A stretch of DNA of 64,000 nt from Sinorhizobium glycinis (GTDB lineage Bacteria > Pseudomonadota > Alphaproteobacteria > Rhizobiales > Rhizobiaceae): positions 62,001 to 126,000 of the forward strand of contig NZ_LPUX01000068.1 of the NCBI RefSeq assembly GCF_001651865.1. The letters run 5' to 3'. Positions 38,771-47,792 of this stretch are shown here, in pieces. Both the position numbers and the translations under genes were made by a program. The notes below the pieces were generated by a model. That model saw only the letters and a list, made by a program, of their open reading frames with translations. It was not told the DNA's origin and did no database searches. Each line of letters begins with the position of its first letter. Positions within the stretch are counted from its first letter, which is position 1.

Positions 38771-39925
38771 TTATCGTTGGCTCTTGTCGAGCAGGCGTTC
38801 CATGAAGCCTGAATAGCGCGACATGCCGAAGCAGAAAAGCCAGAATACGAAGCCCGCGAAGATCAGGCCGGTCAGCGGCGTTACCGCGGTCGCCCAGTTC
38901 GTGTCGGTGAAGTTCAGGCGGACGATGCCGAGCAGGTCGAACATGCCGATGATCGAAACGAGCGACGTGTCCTTGAACAGGCCGATGAAGGTGTTGACGA
39001 TCCCCGGGATCACCAGCTTCAGCGCCTGCGGCAGGACGATGAGGCCCATCTTCTGCCAATAGCTGAGACCCAGCGAATCGGCGCCCTCATACTGTCCCTT
39101 CGGAATAGCCTGCAGGCCGCCGCGCACCACTTCTGCCATATAGGCGGAAGCGAACAGCGACACGCCGATGAGCGCACGCAGGAATTTGTCGAAAGTCACG
39201 CCCTGCGGCAGGAACAGCGGCAGCATGACGCTGGCCATGAACAGCACTGTGATCAGCGGAACTCCACGCACCATCTCGATGAAGACCGTGCAGAGCATCT
39301 TGATCACCGGCATGTCGGACCGCCGGCCGAGCGCCAGCAGAATGCCCAGCGGCAACGAAACCGCAATGCCGACGAAGGACAGGGCCAAGGTGACCATGAG
39401 GCCGCCCCAGAGCGCCGTCTCGACATAGATGATGCCGAACCAGCCGCCGGGAAGCAGGATGGTGGCGATGATCGGCAGCGCGATAAACAAGAGAATCGCG
39501 TTCAGGCCCTTGTACGGAACCTTGGGGATCAGCATCGGCACCAGGAACAAGACGAACAGGATGCCGACAATCGCCGGACGCCACCGTTCTTCGAGCGGAT
39601 AGCGGCCATAGACGAACTGGTCGAATTTCGCGTTGACGAAGGCCCAGCAGGCGCCGCTCCAGCCTTCCGGCTGGGAACCGCCCTGTGAGATCGTGGCGCA
39701 GACGCCGCGACCGCCACCCGTCCAGGCGGCATCGATGAAGAGCCACTGGATCGCCGGCGGCACCAGCCAGGCCAGGATGAGCAGGCTGATAATCGTCAGG
39801 GCAGTATCCTTCGGCGTGGCGAAAAGATTCTTCCGCAACCAGGAGATAACGCCGCTTTCCAGTGCCGGGGCAGGCGAGGCTTCGATTATGGCGGAGCGGA
39901 CAAAAGCTGCTTGATTCGTGCTCAT
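38771..39925 (-). CDS. aapM: General L-amino acid ABC transporter, permease AapM
   Basis: This 384-residue permease has a long N-terminal part with an isolated helix ([20 protein letters not shown]). The polar amino acid permease core begins near residue 190 ([27 protein letters not shown]). The ATPase-contact EAA-like loop is in the segment [27 protein letters not shown]. With AapQ it forms the heteromeric channel. It starts four bases after the aapQ stop, so the two permeases are tightly coupled. Confidence 0.96.
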   Translation of the reverse strand: MSTNQAAFVRSAIIEASPAPALESGVISWLRKNLFATPKDTALTIISLLILAWLVPPAIQWLFIDAAWTGGGRGVCATISQGGSQPEGWSGACWAFVNAKFDQFVYGRYPLEERWRPAIVGILFVLFLVPMLIPKVPYKGLNAILLFIALPIIATILLPGGWFGIIYVETALWGGLMVTLALSFVGIAVSLPLGILLALGRRSDMPVIKMLCTVFIEMVRGVPLITVLFMASVMLPLFLPQGVTFDKFLRALIGVSLFASAYMAEVVRGGLQAIPKGQYEGADSLGLSYWQKMGLIVLPQALKLVIPGIVNTFIGLFKDTSLVSIIGMFDLLGIVRLNFTDTNWATAVTPLTGLIFAGFVFWLFCFGMSRYSGFMERLLDKSQR

Positions 39926-39929
39926 GATC

Positions 39930-41123
39930 TCACCTCTCCACCAGCGCCATTCGAGCGTTGTACCAGTTCATGAACAGCGAGGTCGCGAGGCTCAGGCTGA
40001 GATAGACGATGAGCCAGATGCTCACCACTTCGATCGACTGACCGGTCTGGTTGAGGATCGTGCCGCCAACGGCGACCAGGTCCGCATAGCCGACGGCGAC
40101 GGCCAGCGACGAGTTCTTGGTGAGGTTGAGATATTGGCTGGTCAGCGGCGGGATGATGATTCGCATCGCCTGCGGGACGATCACCAGCCGCGTCGTCAGC
40201 CGGGGGCGGATGCCAAGTGCATGGGCCGCTTCGGTTTGTCCCTTCGAAACGCCGCGAATACCAGCCCGGACGATCTCGGCGATGAACGCAGCCGTATAGA
40301 AGGACAAGGCCAGGAAGAGCGACATGAATTCCGGTCCGACCACCGAGCCGCCGGTCAGATTGAATTTGCCGGCGACGGGCACGTCGAAGGTGAGCGGTGC
40401 GCCTGTTACCAAAAATGTCACGAGCGGCAGGCCGATGATCAGCCCGAGCACGGTCCACAGGACGGGAAAGCGTTGGCCGGTCGCCATCTGCTTCTGGCGC
40501 GCATAACGGGCGACGAAGAAACTCGCAGCGACGGCAATCAGGAAGGCGAGGAGCGTGTACTGCGCACCCTCTCCCGGAATGGGGCTGGGAAAGGCGACGC
40601 CGCGATTGCTCACGTAAATATCGAGGGGCAGGGCAAGGGCATCACGTGCCTGCGGCAGGATCGCCAGAACGCCGCTGTACCAGAAGAAGATAACGAGCAA
40701 CGGCGGGATGTTGCGGAATACCTCGACATAGGCGAGCGACAGCTTGGCAATGATCCAGTTGTGCGAGAGACGTCCGATACCGACGATGAATCCGATGACA
40801 GTCGCCGTGATGATGCCGGTGATGGCAACAAGCAATGTGTTGAGGAAGCCGACCACCAAAGCGCGGCCGTAGGTGGAATCGCTGGTGAACGAAATCAGCG
40901 ACTGTCCGACGTCGAAACCGGCGCGGCTTCTCAGGAAATCGTATCCCGATGCGATGTTCGCGCGCCTCAGGTTCTCGGTGGTGTTGTCGACGATCCAATA
41001 GATGAGAACCGCGAGAATGATGATGGTGATTGCCTGGTAGAATATGCCGCGCACCTGAGGATCGTTGATGATCGACCCCGAGGATTTGCTTCTCTCAGGC
41101 GCGTTCGTGACGCCAATGGCCAT
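39930..41123 (-). CDS. aapQ: General L-amino acid ABC transporter, permease AapQ
   Basis: This 397-residue permease has an N-terminal helix, a central periplasmic insertion, and the polar amino acid permease domain ([63 protein letters not shown], the EAA loop). The last segment ([14 protein letters not shown]) is typical for AapQ. It pairs with AapM. It lies 91 bases downstream of aapJ, and that gap holds a strong hairpin. Confidence 0.96.
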   Translation of the reverse strand: MAIGVTNAPERSKSSGSIINDPQVRGIFYQAITIIILAVLIYWIVDNTTENLRRANIASGYDFLRSRAGFDVGQSLISFTSDSTYGRALVVGFLNTLLVAITGIITATVIGFIVGIGRLSHNWIIAKLSLAYVEVFRNIPPLLVIFFWYSGVLAILPQARDALALPLDIYVSNRGVAFPSPIPGEGAQYTLLAFLIAVAASFFVARYARQKQMATGQRFPVLWTVLGLIIGLPLVTFLVTGAPLTFDVPVAGKFNLTGGSVVGPEFMSLFLALSFYTAAFIAEIVRAGIRGVSKGQTEAAHALGIRPRLTTRLVIVPQAMRIIIPPLTSQYLNLTKNSSLAVAVGYADLVAVGGTILNQTGQSIEVVSIWLIVYLSLSLATSLFMNWYNARMALVER

Positions 41124-41174
41124 ACAATGCCTCTTTCCCCAATCCGCCCTTATGGGCGTTCTTATTGTTGAAAC

Positions 41175-41198
41175 GGAGGAGCGGAATCCCGCTCCTCC
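41175..41198 (-). promoter_or_regulatory. Intercistronic hairpin between aapJ and aapQ
   Basis: GGAGGAGCGG and CCGCTCCTCC are perfect 10-bp arms around a 4-base loop, 17 bases after the aapJ stop. On the minus strand no T-run follows, so the stem probably protects the upstream aapJ message or slows RNA polymerase rather than fully ending transcription. That would favour binding protein over permease, as is usual for such operons. Confidence 0.7.
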
Positions 41199-41214
41199 GG
41201 CAGAGTCAAACGGA

Positions 41215-42240
41215 TCAGCGAACCGGCGGAGCGTACTGGATGCCGCCCTTGTTCCACAGTGCGTTCAGGCCGCGCTCGATCTTCAGCGGGCTGCCGGCAC
41301 CGATGTTGCGGTCGAAGACTTCGCCATAGTTGCCGACGGCCTTGATGATGTTGACCGCCCACTCGTTGGTCAGCCCGAGGTCCGTGCCGATCTTGCTGTC
41401 GGCTTCGACGCCGAGGAAGCGCTGAACGTCAGGGTTCGGCGACTTCTTCATCTCTTCGACATTCGCCTGGGTGACGCCGAATTCCTCGGCCTGGATCAGG
41501 GCATAGTGAACCCAGCTGACGATGTCGTACCACTGGTCGTCACCCTGGCGGACGGCGGGACCGAGCGGCTCCTTGGAGATGATCTCCGGGAGGATCATGT
41601 GGTCATCCGGCTTCGAGAGGGTGAGGCGCAGCGAATAGAGGCCGGACTGGTCGGTGGTGTAGACGTCGCAACGGCCTGCGTCATAAGCGGCGTTCACTTC
41701 CTCGAGCTTCTCGAAGACGACCGGATTGTACTGCAGGTTGTTGGTCTTGAAGTAGTCGGCGAGGTTCAGCTCGGTCGTGGTGCCGGTCTGGACGCAGACG
41801 GCTGCGCCGGAGAGTTCGAGCGCGGACTTCACGTTGAGGCCCTTGCGGACCATGAAGCCCTGGCCGTCATAGTAATTGACTGGGCGGAAGTTGAAGCCGA
41901 GGGCCGTGTCGCGGTTGATGGTCCAGGTCGTGTTGCGGGCGAGGACGTCGACCTCGCCGGACTGCAGCGCCGGGAAGCGCTCCTTCGCGGAGGTCGGCGT
42001 GTACTTCACTTTCGTGGCATCGCCGAAAACTGCTGCAGCGATCGCCTTGCAATAGTCGACGTCGAAACCGCTCCAGTTGCCGGAAGCGTCAGGGGCTGCG
42101 AAACCGGCGAGGCCGGTGTTCACGCCGCACTGGACAAAGCCCTTGGCCTTCACGTCGTCAAGGGTCGCGGCCGATGCCGCGTGTGCGCCAATCCCCATGA
42201 CAGCAGCGCCAAAAAGAGCTGTCAGAATTCTTCTTGCCAT
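41215..42240 (-). CDS. aapJ: General L-amino acid ABC transporter, periplasmic binding protein AapJ
   Basis: This 341-residue binding protein has a Sec signal peptide (ILTALFGAAVMGIGAHAASA, cleaved before ATLDD). The polar amino acid-binding fold follows: VQCGVNTGLAGFA, GFDVDYCKAIAAAVFGD, RFPALQSGEVDVLARNTTW and DVYTTDQSGLYSLRL. It delivers amino acids to the AapQM channel. The start MARRIL is preferred; an upstream ATG would add 42 residues before the signal peptide. A 10-base-spaced dyad lies upstream in the promoter region. Confidence 0.96.
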   Translation of the reverse strand: MARRILTALFGAAVMGIGAHAASAATLDDVKAKGFVQCGVNTGLAGFAAPDASGNWSGFDVDYCKAIAAAVFGDATKVKYTPTSAKERFPALQSGEVDVLARNTTWTINRDTALGFNFRPVNYYDGQGFMVRKGLNVKSALELSGAAVCVQTGTTTELNLADYFKTNNLQYNPVVFEKLEEVNAAYDAGRCDVYTTDQSGLYSLRLTLSKPDDHMILPEIISKEPLGPAVRQGDDQWYDIVSWVHYALIQAEEFGVTQANVEEMKKSPNPDVQRFLGVEADSKIGTDLGLTNEWAVNIIKAVGNYGEVFDRNIGAGSPLKIERGLNALWNKGGIQYAPPVR

Positions 42241-42580
42241 TTTTTTGAACCTTTTCGGTTGTTGTAAGTTCCCGTCTGCACCGTGCGTTCTGTCGGCGCG
42301 TGCAGCCTCAGCCACCCTCCTGGCATGAGTGCAATCTATCTCATGCTCAAAATCCATGAGGGTCAAGAGATGTTGCCGATTTTCTGATTTTCCATGTGAA
42401 AAACTGAAAACTCGCCAGAAGTTTATGCAGATTTTGCTGGAAATTGGCCGATCCTGAACAAAAAACTGCCAGTTTGCGCGTTTTGGAGGGATCAGTACCT
42501 CGGTGTCGAATTTCCCCTTGACCCCACCTCTGCCGCGTCCGATGAGTTCGCATCGAGTTTTTCAACCGCGGATTCATTCA
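42241..42580. promoter_or_regulatory. Divergent upstream region of aapJ and the cystathionine beta-lyase gene
   Basis: This 340-base non-coding stretch must hold the promoters of both genes. On the aapJ side, GCATGAG (42323-42329) and CTCATGC (42340-42346) form a 7-bp dyad with a 10-base spacer, about 85 bases before the start codon. A ribosome-binding site for aapJ (AAAGG on the minus strand) is near 42250. On the other side an A/T-rich stretch (42380-42470) precedes the gene. I see no SAM-II riboswitch or other known RNA. Confidence 0.5.
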
Positions 42581-43768
42581 ATGGCAGAGAAAAAGAGCGC
42601 GCCAGGAGAGATCGGGATCAACACCCGCCTCGCGCACACCGGCAACAAGCCTTCCGACTTCCATGGATTCGTCAACCCGCCGGTGGTCCGCGCCTCCACC
42701 GTGCTTTTTCCGAACGCGAGGACCATGGAGACGCGGGCGCAGAAATACACCTACGGCACGCGCGGCACGCCGACGACCGATGCGCTCTGCGACGCAATCA
42801 ACGAGCTCGAGGGAGCGGCCGGCACGATCCTCGTCCCTTCGGGGCTGGCTGCGGTCACGGTGCCCTTCCTTGCCTATCTCTCCTCGGGCGATCACGCCCT
42901 GATCGTCGATTCGGTCTATTACCCGACCCGGCATTTCTGCGACACGATGCTTAGCCGACTTGGCGTCACGATCGAATATTACGATCCGATGATCGGTGCA
43001 GCCATTGAAAGCCTGATCAGGCCGAACACGCGGCTGGTACACACCGAGGCGCCCGGCTCGAACACATTCGAGATGCAGGATATCCGGGCGATTGCAGATA
43101 CTGCCCACCGCCACGGCTGCGTCGTCACAATGGACAACACCTGGGCAACGCCACTCTACTTCCGCCCCCTCGACCACGGCGTCGACGTCTCCATCCACGC
43201 GGCGACGAAATACCCGTCCGGGCATTCGGACGTGCTGCTCGGAACCGTTTCGGCCAACGCGGCGCATTGGCCGGCTCTGACCGAGGCGATGGTGACGCTC
43301 GGTGTCTGCGTCTCGCCGGACGACAGCTACCAGATACTGCGCGGCCTTCGGACCATGGGTATTCGCCTCGAACGCCACCAGGAAAGCGCGATGGCGATTG
43401 CCCGTTGGCTCGAAAGCCGCGAAGAGGTCGCGCGTGTGCTGCATCCGGCGCTGCCGAGCTTCCCTGGACACGAGCTCTGGAAGCGCGACTTTGGCGGGGC
43501 GAGCGGCATCTTCTCATTTGTCCTGAAGGCTGAACCCGAAACAGGCAAGGCGAAGGCGCATGCCTTCCTCGATGCGCTCTCGTTCTTCGGCCTCGGCTAT
43601 TCCTGGGGCGGCTTCGAGAGCCTCGCGCTTCATGCGAACCTTTCCGATCGCAGGGTCGCCAAGGCTCCATCAGAAGGTCCCGTCATTCGATTGCAGATCG
43701 GTCTTGAAGATGTCGCCGACCTGCGCCGCGACGTTGAAGCAGGTCTGGCGGCGGCCAATGCGGTCTGA
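42581..43768 (+). CDS. metC: Cystathionine beta-lyase (PLP-dependent Cys/Met metabolism family)
   Basis: This 395-residue fold-type I PLP enzyme shows YTYGTRGTPTTDALCDAINE, SGLAAVTVPFLAYLSSGDH, MDNTWATPLYFRPLDHGVD and the PLP lysine in SIHAATKYPSGHSDVLLG. The C-terminal SWGGFESLALHANLSDR is typical of the cystathionine beta-lyase branch. The reaction would be cystathionine to homocysteine, pyruvate and ammonia; related family activities such as cysteine desulfhydrase cannot be separated by sequence alone. In-frame ATGs at 42503 and 42542 would lengthen it; no candidate has a strong ribosome-binding site. A hairpin follows. Confidence 0.88.
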   Translation: MAEKKSAPGEIGINTRLAHTGNKPSDFHGFVNPPVVRASTVLFPNARTMETRAQKYTYGTRGTPTTDALCDAINELEGAAGTILVPSGLAAVTVPFLAYLSSGDHALIVDSVYYPTRHFCDTMLSRLGVTIEYYDPMIGAAIESLIRPNTRLVHTEAPGSNTFEMQDIRAIADTAHRHGCVVTMDNTWATPLYFRPLDHGVDVSIHAATKYPSGHSDVLLGTVSANAAHWPALTEAMVTLGVCVSPDDSYQILRGLRTMGIRLERHQESAMAIARWLESREEVARVLHPALPSFPGHELWKRDFGGASGIFSFVLKAEPETGKAKAHAFLDALSFFGLGYSWGGFESLALHANLSDRRVAKAPSEGPVIRLQIGLEDVADLRRDVEAGLAAANAV

Positions 43769-43782
43769 GCGATGAGGTTGGG

Positions 43783-43812
43783 GCGCAGGCGGCTAGGATT
43801 TTCTGCCTGCGC
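43783..43812. terminator. Bidirectional hairpin between convergent genes
   Basis: GCGCAGGC (43783-43790) pairs with GCCTGCGC (43805-43812) around a T-containing loop. It sits exactly between the metC-like stop and the end of the monooxygenase gene and can form on either strand. Confidence 0.6.
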
Positions 43813-44994
43813 TCAGCCCCTCTTGTGTCCGAAAGCGCCGTATCCATAAAGCCAGTCGAGGTCGGCCGCGAGCGCCTCGGGCCCCTTCAATGCGAGGACA
43901 ATGTTTCGCGCGGTGCGAACAGGGCCGCGAGCGTGATAGGCGAATCGATTGAAAGCGGCGCGTTTGCGGACCCGCGCGATTCGTGCCCTTCGCGCGTGCT
44001 CGTAGCGCGCAAACGCGGCCGGAGCGTCGGGGAATGCCGCAAGGCAACGCGCGAGCTCGCTGGCATCCTCGATCGCCATTGCGGCACCTTGGGCAGCAAA
44101 GGGCGTCATCGCATGGGCGGCATCCCCGATGAGGACAATGTCGCGCCAATTGTGCCAGGCCCCGTCATCGACGACGCACAAGGGCCAATAGGTGGCCGCC
44201 GCGGCGTTTTCGATCATCGAACGCAAGTCGCGATGCCAGTCTTCGAAAGCGGCGACGAATTCCCGTCGTCGCTCCTCCGAATCCTGACCTATCCAGGCTG
44301 TCTCGGTCGGCTTGCCGCCAATGATCGCGACTAGATTGAAGCCGTCGGTTTCACGAAGCGGGTAGGCGACGAGGTGCGCTTCCGGCCCGAGGAAGGCCGT
44401 GACGCGATTTGGCGACAGGCAGGCGGATGCTTCGGCACGCGGCAGCAACAGCCGCCAGGCGATATTGCCGGAAAACCGGACGGCGCCCGCGCCGGGAATG
44501 GCGGCTCTTACCTGCGACCAGATGCCGTCGGCGCCGACGACCACCGTCGGGCGGCGTCCCGTCGCTGCGGCAACCGAAGCCACCGGGTCACCTTCGACGC
44601 GCCTTCCCAAATGAAGGCGGCAGCATGGCTCCGACTGGACGGCGTCCAGAAGTATTTTCTGCAGACTGGCGCGGTGCAGGACCCCATAGGGGGCCGCCCA
44701 GCGGCTGCGCGCATTCGCACCGGCCGGCACCTCCGCCAGCGGTCGCAGCGTGCGCCCGTCGACGAGCGCGATCGAGTCCGGCTGGCTCCACACGTCCTCA
44801 AGGGCAGGGAGCAGGCCGAGTTCGATCAGGATGCGCGAGGCGTTCGGCGACAACTGCAGACCCGCGCCCACTTCGTTCAGCGCGTCCGCGTTCTCGAAGA
44901 TATCCGTAGCAAGGCCTTGCCGTGCCAGGCACAGGGCCGTTGTCAGGCCGGCGATGCCGGCGCCGACGATCGCGACCGGAACAGAGTCTTGCAT
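43813..44994 (-). CDS. FAD-dependent monooxygenase (aromatic hydroxylase family)
   Basis: This 393-residue flavoprotein of the salicylate/6-hydroxynicotinate hydroxylase class has the dinucleotide fold IVGAGIAGLTTALCLARQG at about residues 9-27, and the DG motif VVVGADGIWSQVRAAI. The second FAD motif is IGDAAHAMTPFAAQGAAMAIED near 290-312. It would insert oxygen into an aromatic ring with NAD(P)H; the substrate is unknown. No aromatic-degradation genes adjoin it. It is followed, across 28 bases upstream on its own strand, by the small zinc-finger gene. Confidence 0.88.
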   Translation of the reverse strand: MQDSVPVAIVGAGIAGLTTALCLARQGLATDIFENADALNEVGAGLQLSPNASRILIELGLLPALEDVWSQPDSIALVDGRTLRPLAEVPAGANARSRWAAPYGVLHRASLQKILLDAVQSEPCCRLHLGRRVEGDPVASVAAATGRRPTVVVGADGIWSQVRAAIPGAGAVRFSGNIAWRLLLPRAEASACLSPNRVTAFLGPEAHLVAYPLRETDGFNLVAIIGGKPTETAWIGQDSEERRREFVAAFEDWHRDLRSMIENAAAATYWPLCVVDDGAWHNWRDIVLIGDAAHAMTPFAAQGAAMAIEDASELARCLAAFPDAPAAFARYEHARRARIARVRKRAAFNRFAYHARGPVRTARNIVLALKGPEALAADLDWLYGYGAFGHKRG

Positions 44995-45022
44995 CGACGT
45001 CGCGCCGGCGGAGGCAGGGAGG

Positions 45023-45268
45023 TCAGGCAGCCTTGGTCTCGAAGAGACAGCCCGGCGGGATTGTTTCAGTCGCCTTCAGGCTCGAATTGTAGCGATAGAG
45101 CGTCGAGCAATAGGAGCAGACCTTCTCGTTGTCGTCGCCCATGTCGATGAAGATATGGGGGTGATCGAAGGGAACGGATGCGCCGGTGCACATGAATTCC
45201 TTGACCCCGATCTCGATGACCCGGTGCCCGCCGTCATTCTGGAAATGGGGGATGCTGTGGCCGGCCAT
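45023..45268 (-). CDS. Small CHCC zinc-finger protein (NDUFS6-like)
   Basis: This 81-residue protein contains a zinc site: Cys in KEFMCTGASVPFDHPHIF, the His that follows, and CxxC in KVCSYCSTLYRYN. It matches the zinc-finger family that includes the complex I accessory subunit NDUFS6; bacterial members are often annotated only as zinc-finger domain proteins. A complex I role is plausible in alphaproteobacteria, where NDUFS6-like proteins occur, but the gene is not near nuo. The ATG giving MAGHSIPHF is used. Confidence 0.8.
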   Translation of the reverse strand: MAGHSIPHFQNDGGHRVIEIGVKEFMCTGASVPFDHPHIFIDMGDDNEKVCSYCSTLYRYNSSLKATETIPPGCLFETKAA

Positions 45269-45443
45269 GTCGTACTCCGATGAATGCAAGTCTGGTGTCG
45301 ATTTTGCCGGCACCATAGTGAGCTTCGGCACAAATGTGTAGCGGCAATCACGACGCGCTTGTGGTTTTTGAGCCGGCGGGGGTTTTCGACCATTCCGTTA
45401 CCCCCTAGTTTGCCGCGAAAGCAGATCGAAGTCTGGAAAAGTA

Positions 45444-46229
45444 ATGGATTTGAACCCTCCGCCATATTCGCGCTTCACGCATGACGGCCTGGAAATCGCA
45501 TTCTTCGATGCGGGCGACCCGTCGGGAGATACTGTCCTGCTCATTCACGGGTTCGCTTCAAGCGCCAACGTCAACTGGGTCTACCCCGGCTGGCTGAAGA
45601 CGCTCGGCGACGCCGGCTATCGGGTTGTCGCGCTCGACAACCGCGGTCACGGGGCGAGCAGCAAGCCTTATGATCCGTCGTTGTACCACCCGCACCAGAT
45701 GGCCGGCGACGCGGCCGCGCTCCTCGTCCATCTTGGGGTCGGCGAGGCGCATGTCATGGGCTATTCGATGGGAGCGCGCGTCTCCGCATTTCTGGCATTG
45801 CATCACCCGCATCGCGTCCGCTCGCTGGTGTTCGGTGGCCTGGGAATAGGCATGGTGACCGGGGTGGGGGACTGGGACCCGATCGCCGACGCGCTGCTTG
45901 CGCCATCGCTCGAAGATGTGACGCATGAACGCGGCCGCATGTTCCGCGCCTTTGCCGACCAGACGAAGAGCGACCGCCAGGCGCTAGCGGCCTGCATATC
46001 GACCTCGCGCGATCTGCTTTCGGCGGAGGATGTCGCGCGCATCGATGTGCCGGTCCTGATCGGCGTCGGCACGAAGGATGACGTAGCGGGTTCGGCACAG
46101 GAGCTTGCCGCCCTGATGCCGCATGCGATGGCCCTGGACATTCCGGGCCGTGACCATATGCTGGCGGTCGGTGACCGCGTTTTCAAGAAGGCGGTCCTGG
46201 AGTTTCTCGGCGAGGTCGGTCGAGCATAG
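45444..46229 (+). CDS. Alpha/beta-fold hydrolase
   Basis: This 261-residue hydrolase has the oxyanion motif LIHGFASSANVNW, VVALDNRGHGASSKPYD, and the nucleophile elbow MGYSMGARVSAFLAL with Ser108. The acid is likely in GVGTKDDVAGSA and the catalytic His in DIPGRDHMLAVGDRVF. No signal peptide is present. The fold covers esterases, haloperoxidases and C-C hydrolases; the substrate is not predictable here. It is divergent from the zinc-finger gene and followed by cysE after 124 bases. Confidence 0.87.
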   Translation: MDLNPPPYSRFTHDGLEIAFFDAGDPSGDTVLLIHGFASSANVNWVYPGWLKTLGDAGYRVVALDNRGHGASSKPYDPSLYHPHQMAGDAAALLVHLGVGEAHVMGYSMGARVSAFLALHHPHRVRSLVFGGLGIGMVTGVGDWDPIADALLAPSLEDVTHERGRMFRAFADQTKSDRQALAACISTSRDLLSAEDVARIDVPVLIGVGTKDDVAGSAQELAALMPHAMALDIPGRDHMLAVGDRVFKKAVLEFLGEVGRA

Positions 46230-46353
46230 CCGGCTCGAAGCGAAGCCGATCGAAACTCTGCGAGCCCATTTATGTCGATCTGGATATGCCCTATATATGT
46301 GGCAGCGCAGGCTACAGATTGACCAGGCCACGTTGACAGGAAGGAGCGCGACC

Positions 46354-47181
46354 ATGGTCGCCAAGACCGAACTTCGCCCCACGGAACCGCTGAAGGCGAT
46401 CGATCCCATCTGGGACAGCCTGCGTGAAGAGGCGCGCCTCGCCGCCGAGCGCGATCCGATGCTTGCTGCTTTCCTGTATTCGACTGTGGTCAACCAGCAT
46501 TCACTGGAAGAGAGCGTGATCTACCGGATCTGCGAGCGGCTCGACCACCCCGACCTTCAGGCGAATCTGCTCCACCAGACTTTCCTGGAGATGCTCGAGG
46601 ATTGGCCGGAATGGAGCACGATCCTGCGCGTCGACATCCAGGCCGTCTACGACCGCGACCCCGCCTGCACGCGGTTCCTCGAGCCCGTGCTTTATTTCAA
46701 GGGCTTCCACGCCATCCAGACGCACCGGCTTGCCCATTGGCTGTGGAGCCGCGGGCGGAAGGATTTCGCGCTTTATCTCCAGAGTCGTTCCTCGAGCGTC
46801 TTCCAGACCGACATCAACCCGGCCGCGCGCGTCGGGCGCGGGATTTTCCTCGACCATGCGACGGGTCTTGTCGTTGGCGAAACGGCGGTTATCGGCGACA
46901 ATGTATCGATCCTGCACGGCGTAACGCTTGGCGGCACGGGCAAGGAGGGCAGCGACCGACACCCGAAGATCGGCGACGGCGTGCTGATCGGCGCCGGAGC
47001 GAAGATCCTCGGCAATATCCATATCGGCCATTGCTCGCGGGTGGCGGCCGGATCGGTCGTGCTGAAGGCGGTTCCGCCGAAGACGACCGTAGCCGGCGTT
47101 CCCGCCAAGGTCGTTGGCGAGGCCGGGTGCTCCGAGCCCTCGCGGCAGATGGACCAGATCCTGGCGAGCTTCGATATCTGA
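46354..47181 (+). CDS. cysE: Serine O-acetyltransferase
   Basis: This 275-residue enzyme acetylates serine, the first step of cysteine synthesis. The N-terminal helical domain (about 1-140) includes IDPIWDSLREEARLAAERDP and FHAIQTHRLAHWLW. The left-handed beta-helix follows, with the catalytic His in IFLDHATGLVVGETA and TLGGTGKEGSDRHPKIGDG. The chain ends ASFDI; a C-terminal Ile is the residue by which CysE docks into O-acetylserine sulfhydrylase. Sulfide for that step comes from the cysI product, 12 kb away. ATG follows GGAAGGAG. Confidence 0.95.
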   Translation: MVAKTELRPTEPLKAIDPIWDSLREEARLAAERDPMLAAFLYSTVVNQHSLEESVIYRICERLDHPDLQANLLHQTFLEMLEDWPEWSTILRVDIQAVYDRDPACTRFLEPVLYFKGFHAIQTHRLAHWLWSRGRKDFALYLQSRSSSVFQTDINPAARVGRGIFLDHATGLVVGETAVIGDNVSILHGVTLGGTGKEGSDRHPKIGDGVLIGAGAKILGNIHIGHCSRVAAGSVVLKAVPPKTTVAGVPAKVVGEAGCSEPSRQMDQILASFDI

Positions 47182-47346
47182 CGCGGAGGAGCCGCTTCGC
47201 TGTTGAGCCGGAAAAATCTCAGCGATGATCCAATGCGTTACCGCTATGCGCGAACATCCTCCCGAGTGCTGGCGTCGTAGTGGGTTTACACCTGGCAACG
47301 CCGCATGCGAGAAGCGCCGCAAATCAACCGGCTACGGAGAATAGAT

Positions 47347-47550
47347 TTGAAGCCCGAAGAAATCCGCAAGCTTGAGGCCTATTTCAAGCGCACCTTGAAC
47401 CCCGCTATGGTCGTCAAGGCCCGTCCGCGGAAGGACGAATCCGCCGAGGTGTATCTCGGCGATGAATTCCTTGGCGTCATTTTTCGCGACGATGAAGACG
47501 GCGAGCTTTCCTATAATTTCTCGATGGCGATCCTCGACGTGGATCTCTGA
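47347..47550 (+). CDS. DUF3126-family small protein
   Basis: This 67-residue protein, MKPEEIRKLEAYFKRTLNPAM at its start and SYNFSMAILDVDL at its end, is a member of DUF3126, an alphaproteobacterial family of unknown function. It lacks cysteines and membrane segments. The start is a TTG at 47347, preceded by CGGAGAA at a normal spacing; an ATG at 47305 would add 14 residues not seen in the family. A terminator follows, so it is a single-gene unit or the end of the cysE transcript. Confidence 0.8.
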   Translation: MKPEEIRKLEAYFKRTLNPAMVVKARPRKDESAEVYLGDEFLGVIFRDDEDGELSYNFSMAILDVDL

Positions 47551-47606
47551 GTTGGAATGACGCGTGGAGGTCGACAGCTGAGCGCGCAGTCATCCACTAC
47601 TGTAGT

Positions 47607-47640
47607 GCCGGCCTGGGCAATTGGGCCGGCTTTTTCTTAT
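47607..47640 (+). terminator. Terminator after the DUF3126 gene
   Basis: GCCGGCC and GGCCGGC are perfect arms around a 10-base loop, followed by TTTTTCTTATT. It lies about 57 bases past the stop. Confidence 0.85.
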
Positions 47641-47713
47641 TAAGTCATATTTATTAGAAAACGTCTCGCGAGCCCTCGGAGCTTCATCAAGTCGTTGCAA
47701 GAATTGTGGTTTA

Positions 47714-47758
47714 CTGCATTGCACACTGAACTTGACTTTTTGTGCAGCGCACCTAGAC
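47714..47758 (+). promoter_or_regulatory. Phasin promoter with flanking TGC-N3-GCA dyads
   Basis: CTTGAC (47731-47736) and CTAGAC (47753-47758) are spaced like a rhizobial sigma70 promoter. On either side of the -35 are two dyads, CTGCATTGCAC (47714-47724) and GTGCAGCGCAC (47742-47752). Each is TGC-N3-GCA, the shape reported for PHB-responsive repressor PhaR sites. Repression by PhaR is inference. Confidence 0.6.
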
Positions 47759-47792
47759 TCACGCTCGCCCACCGCCCACAAGGAGAAACTTG

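Noticed and set aside
42400-42580. SAM-II riboswitch before the cystathionine beta-lyase gene
   Set aside because: I could not find the conserved pseudoknot core of SAM-II in the leader; no supporting paired segments were seen.
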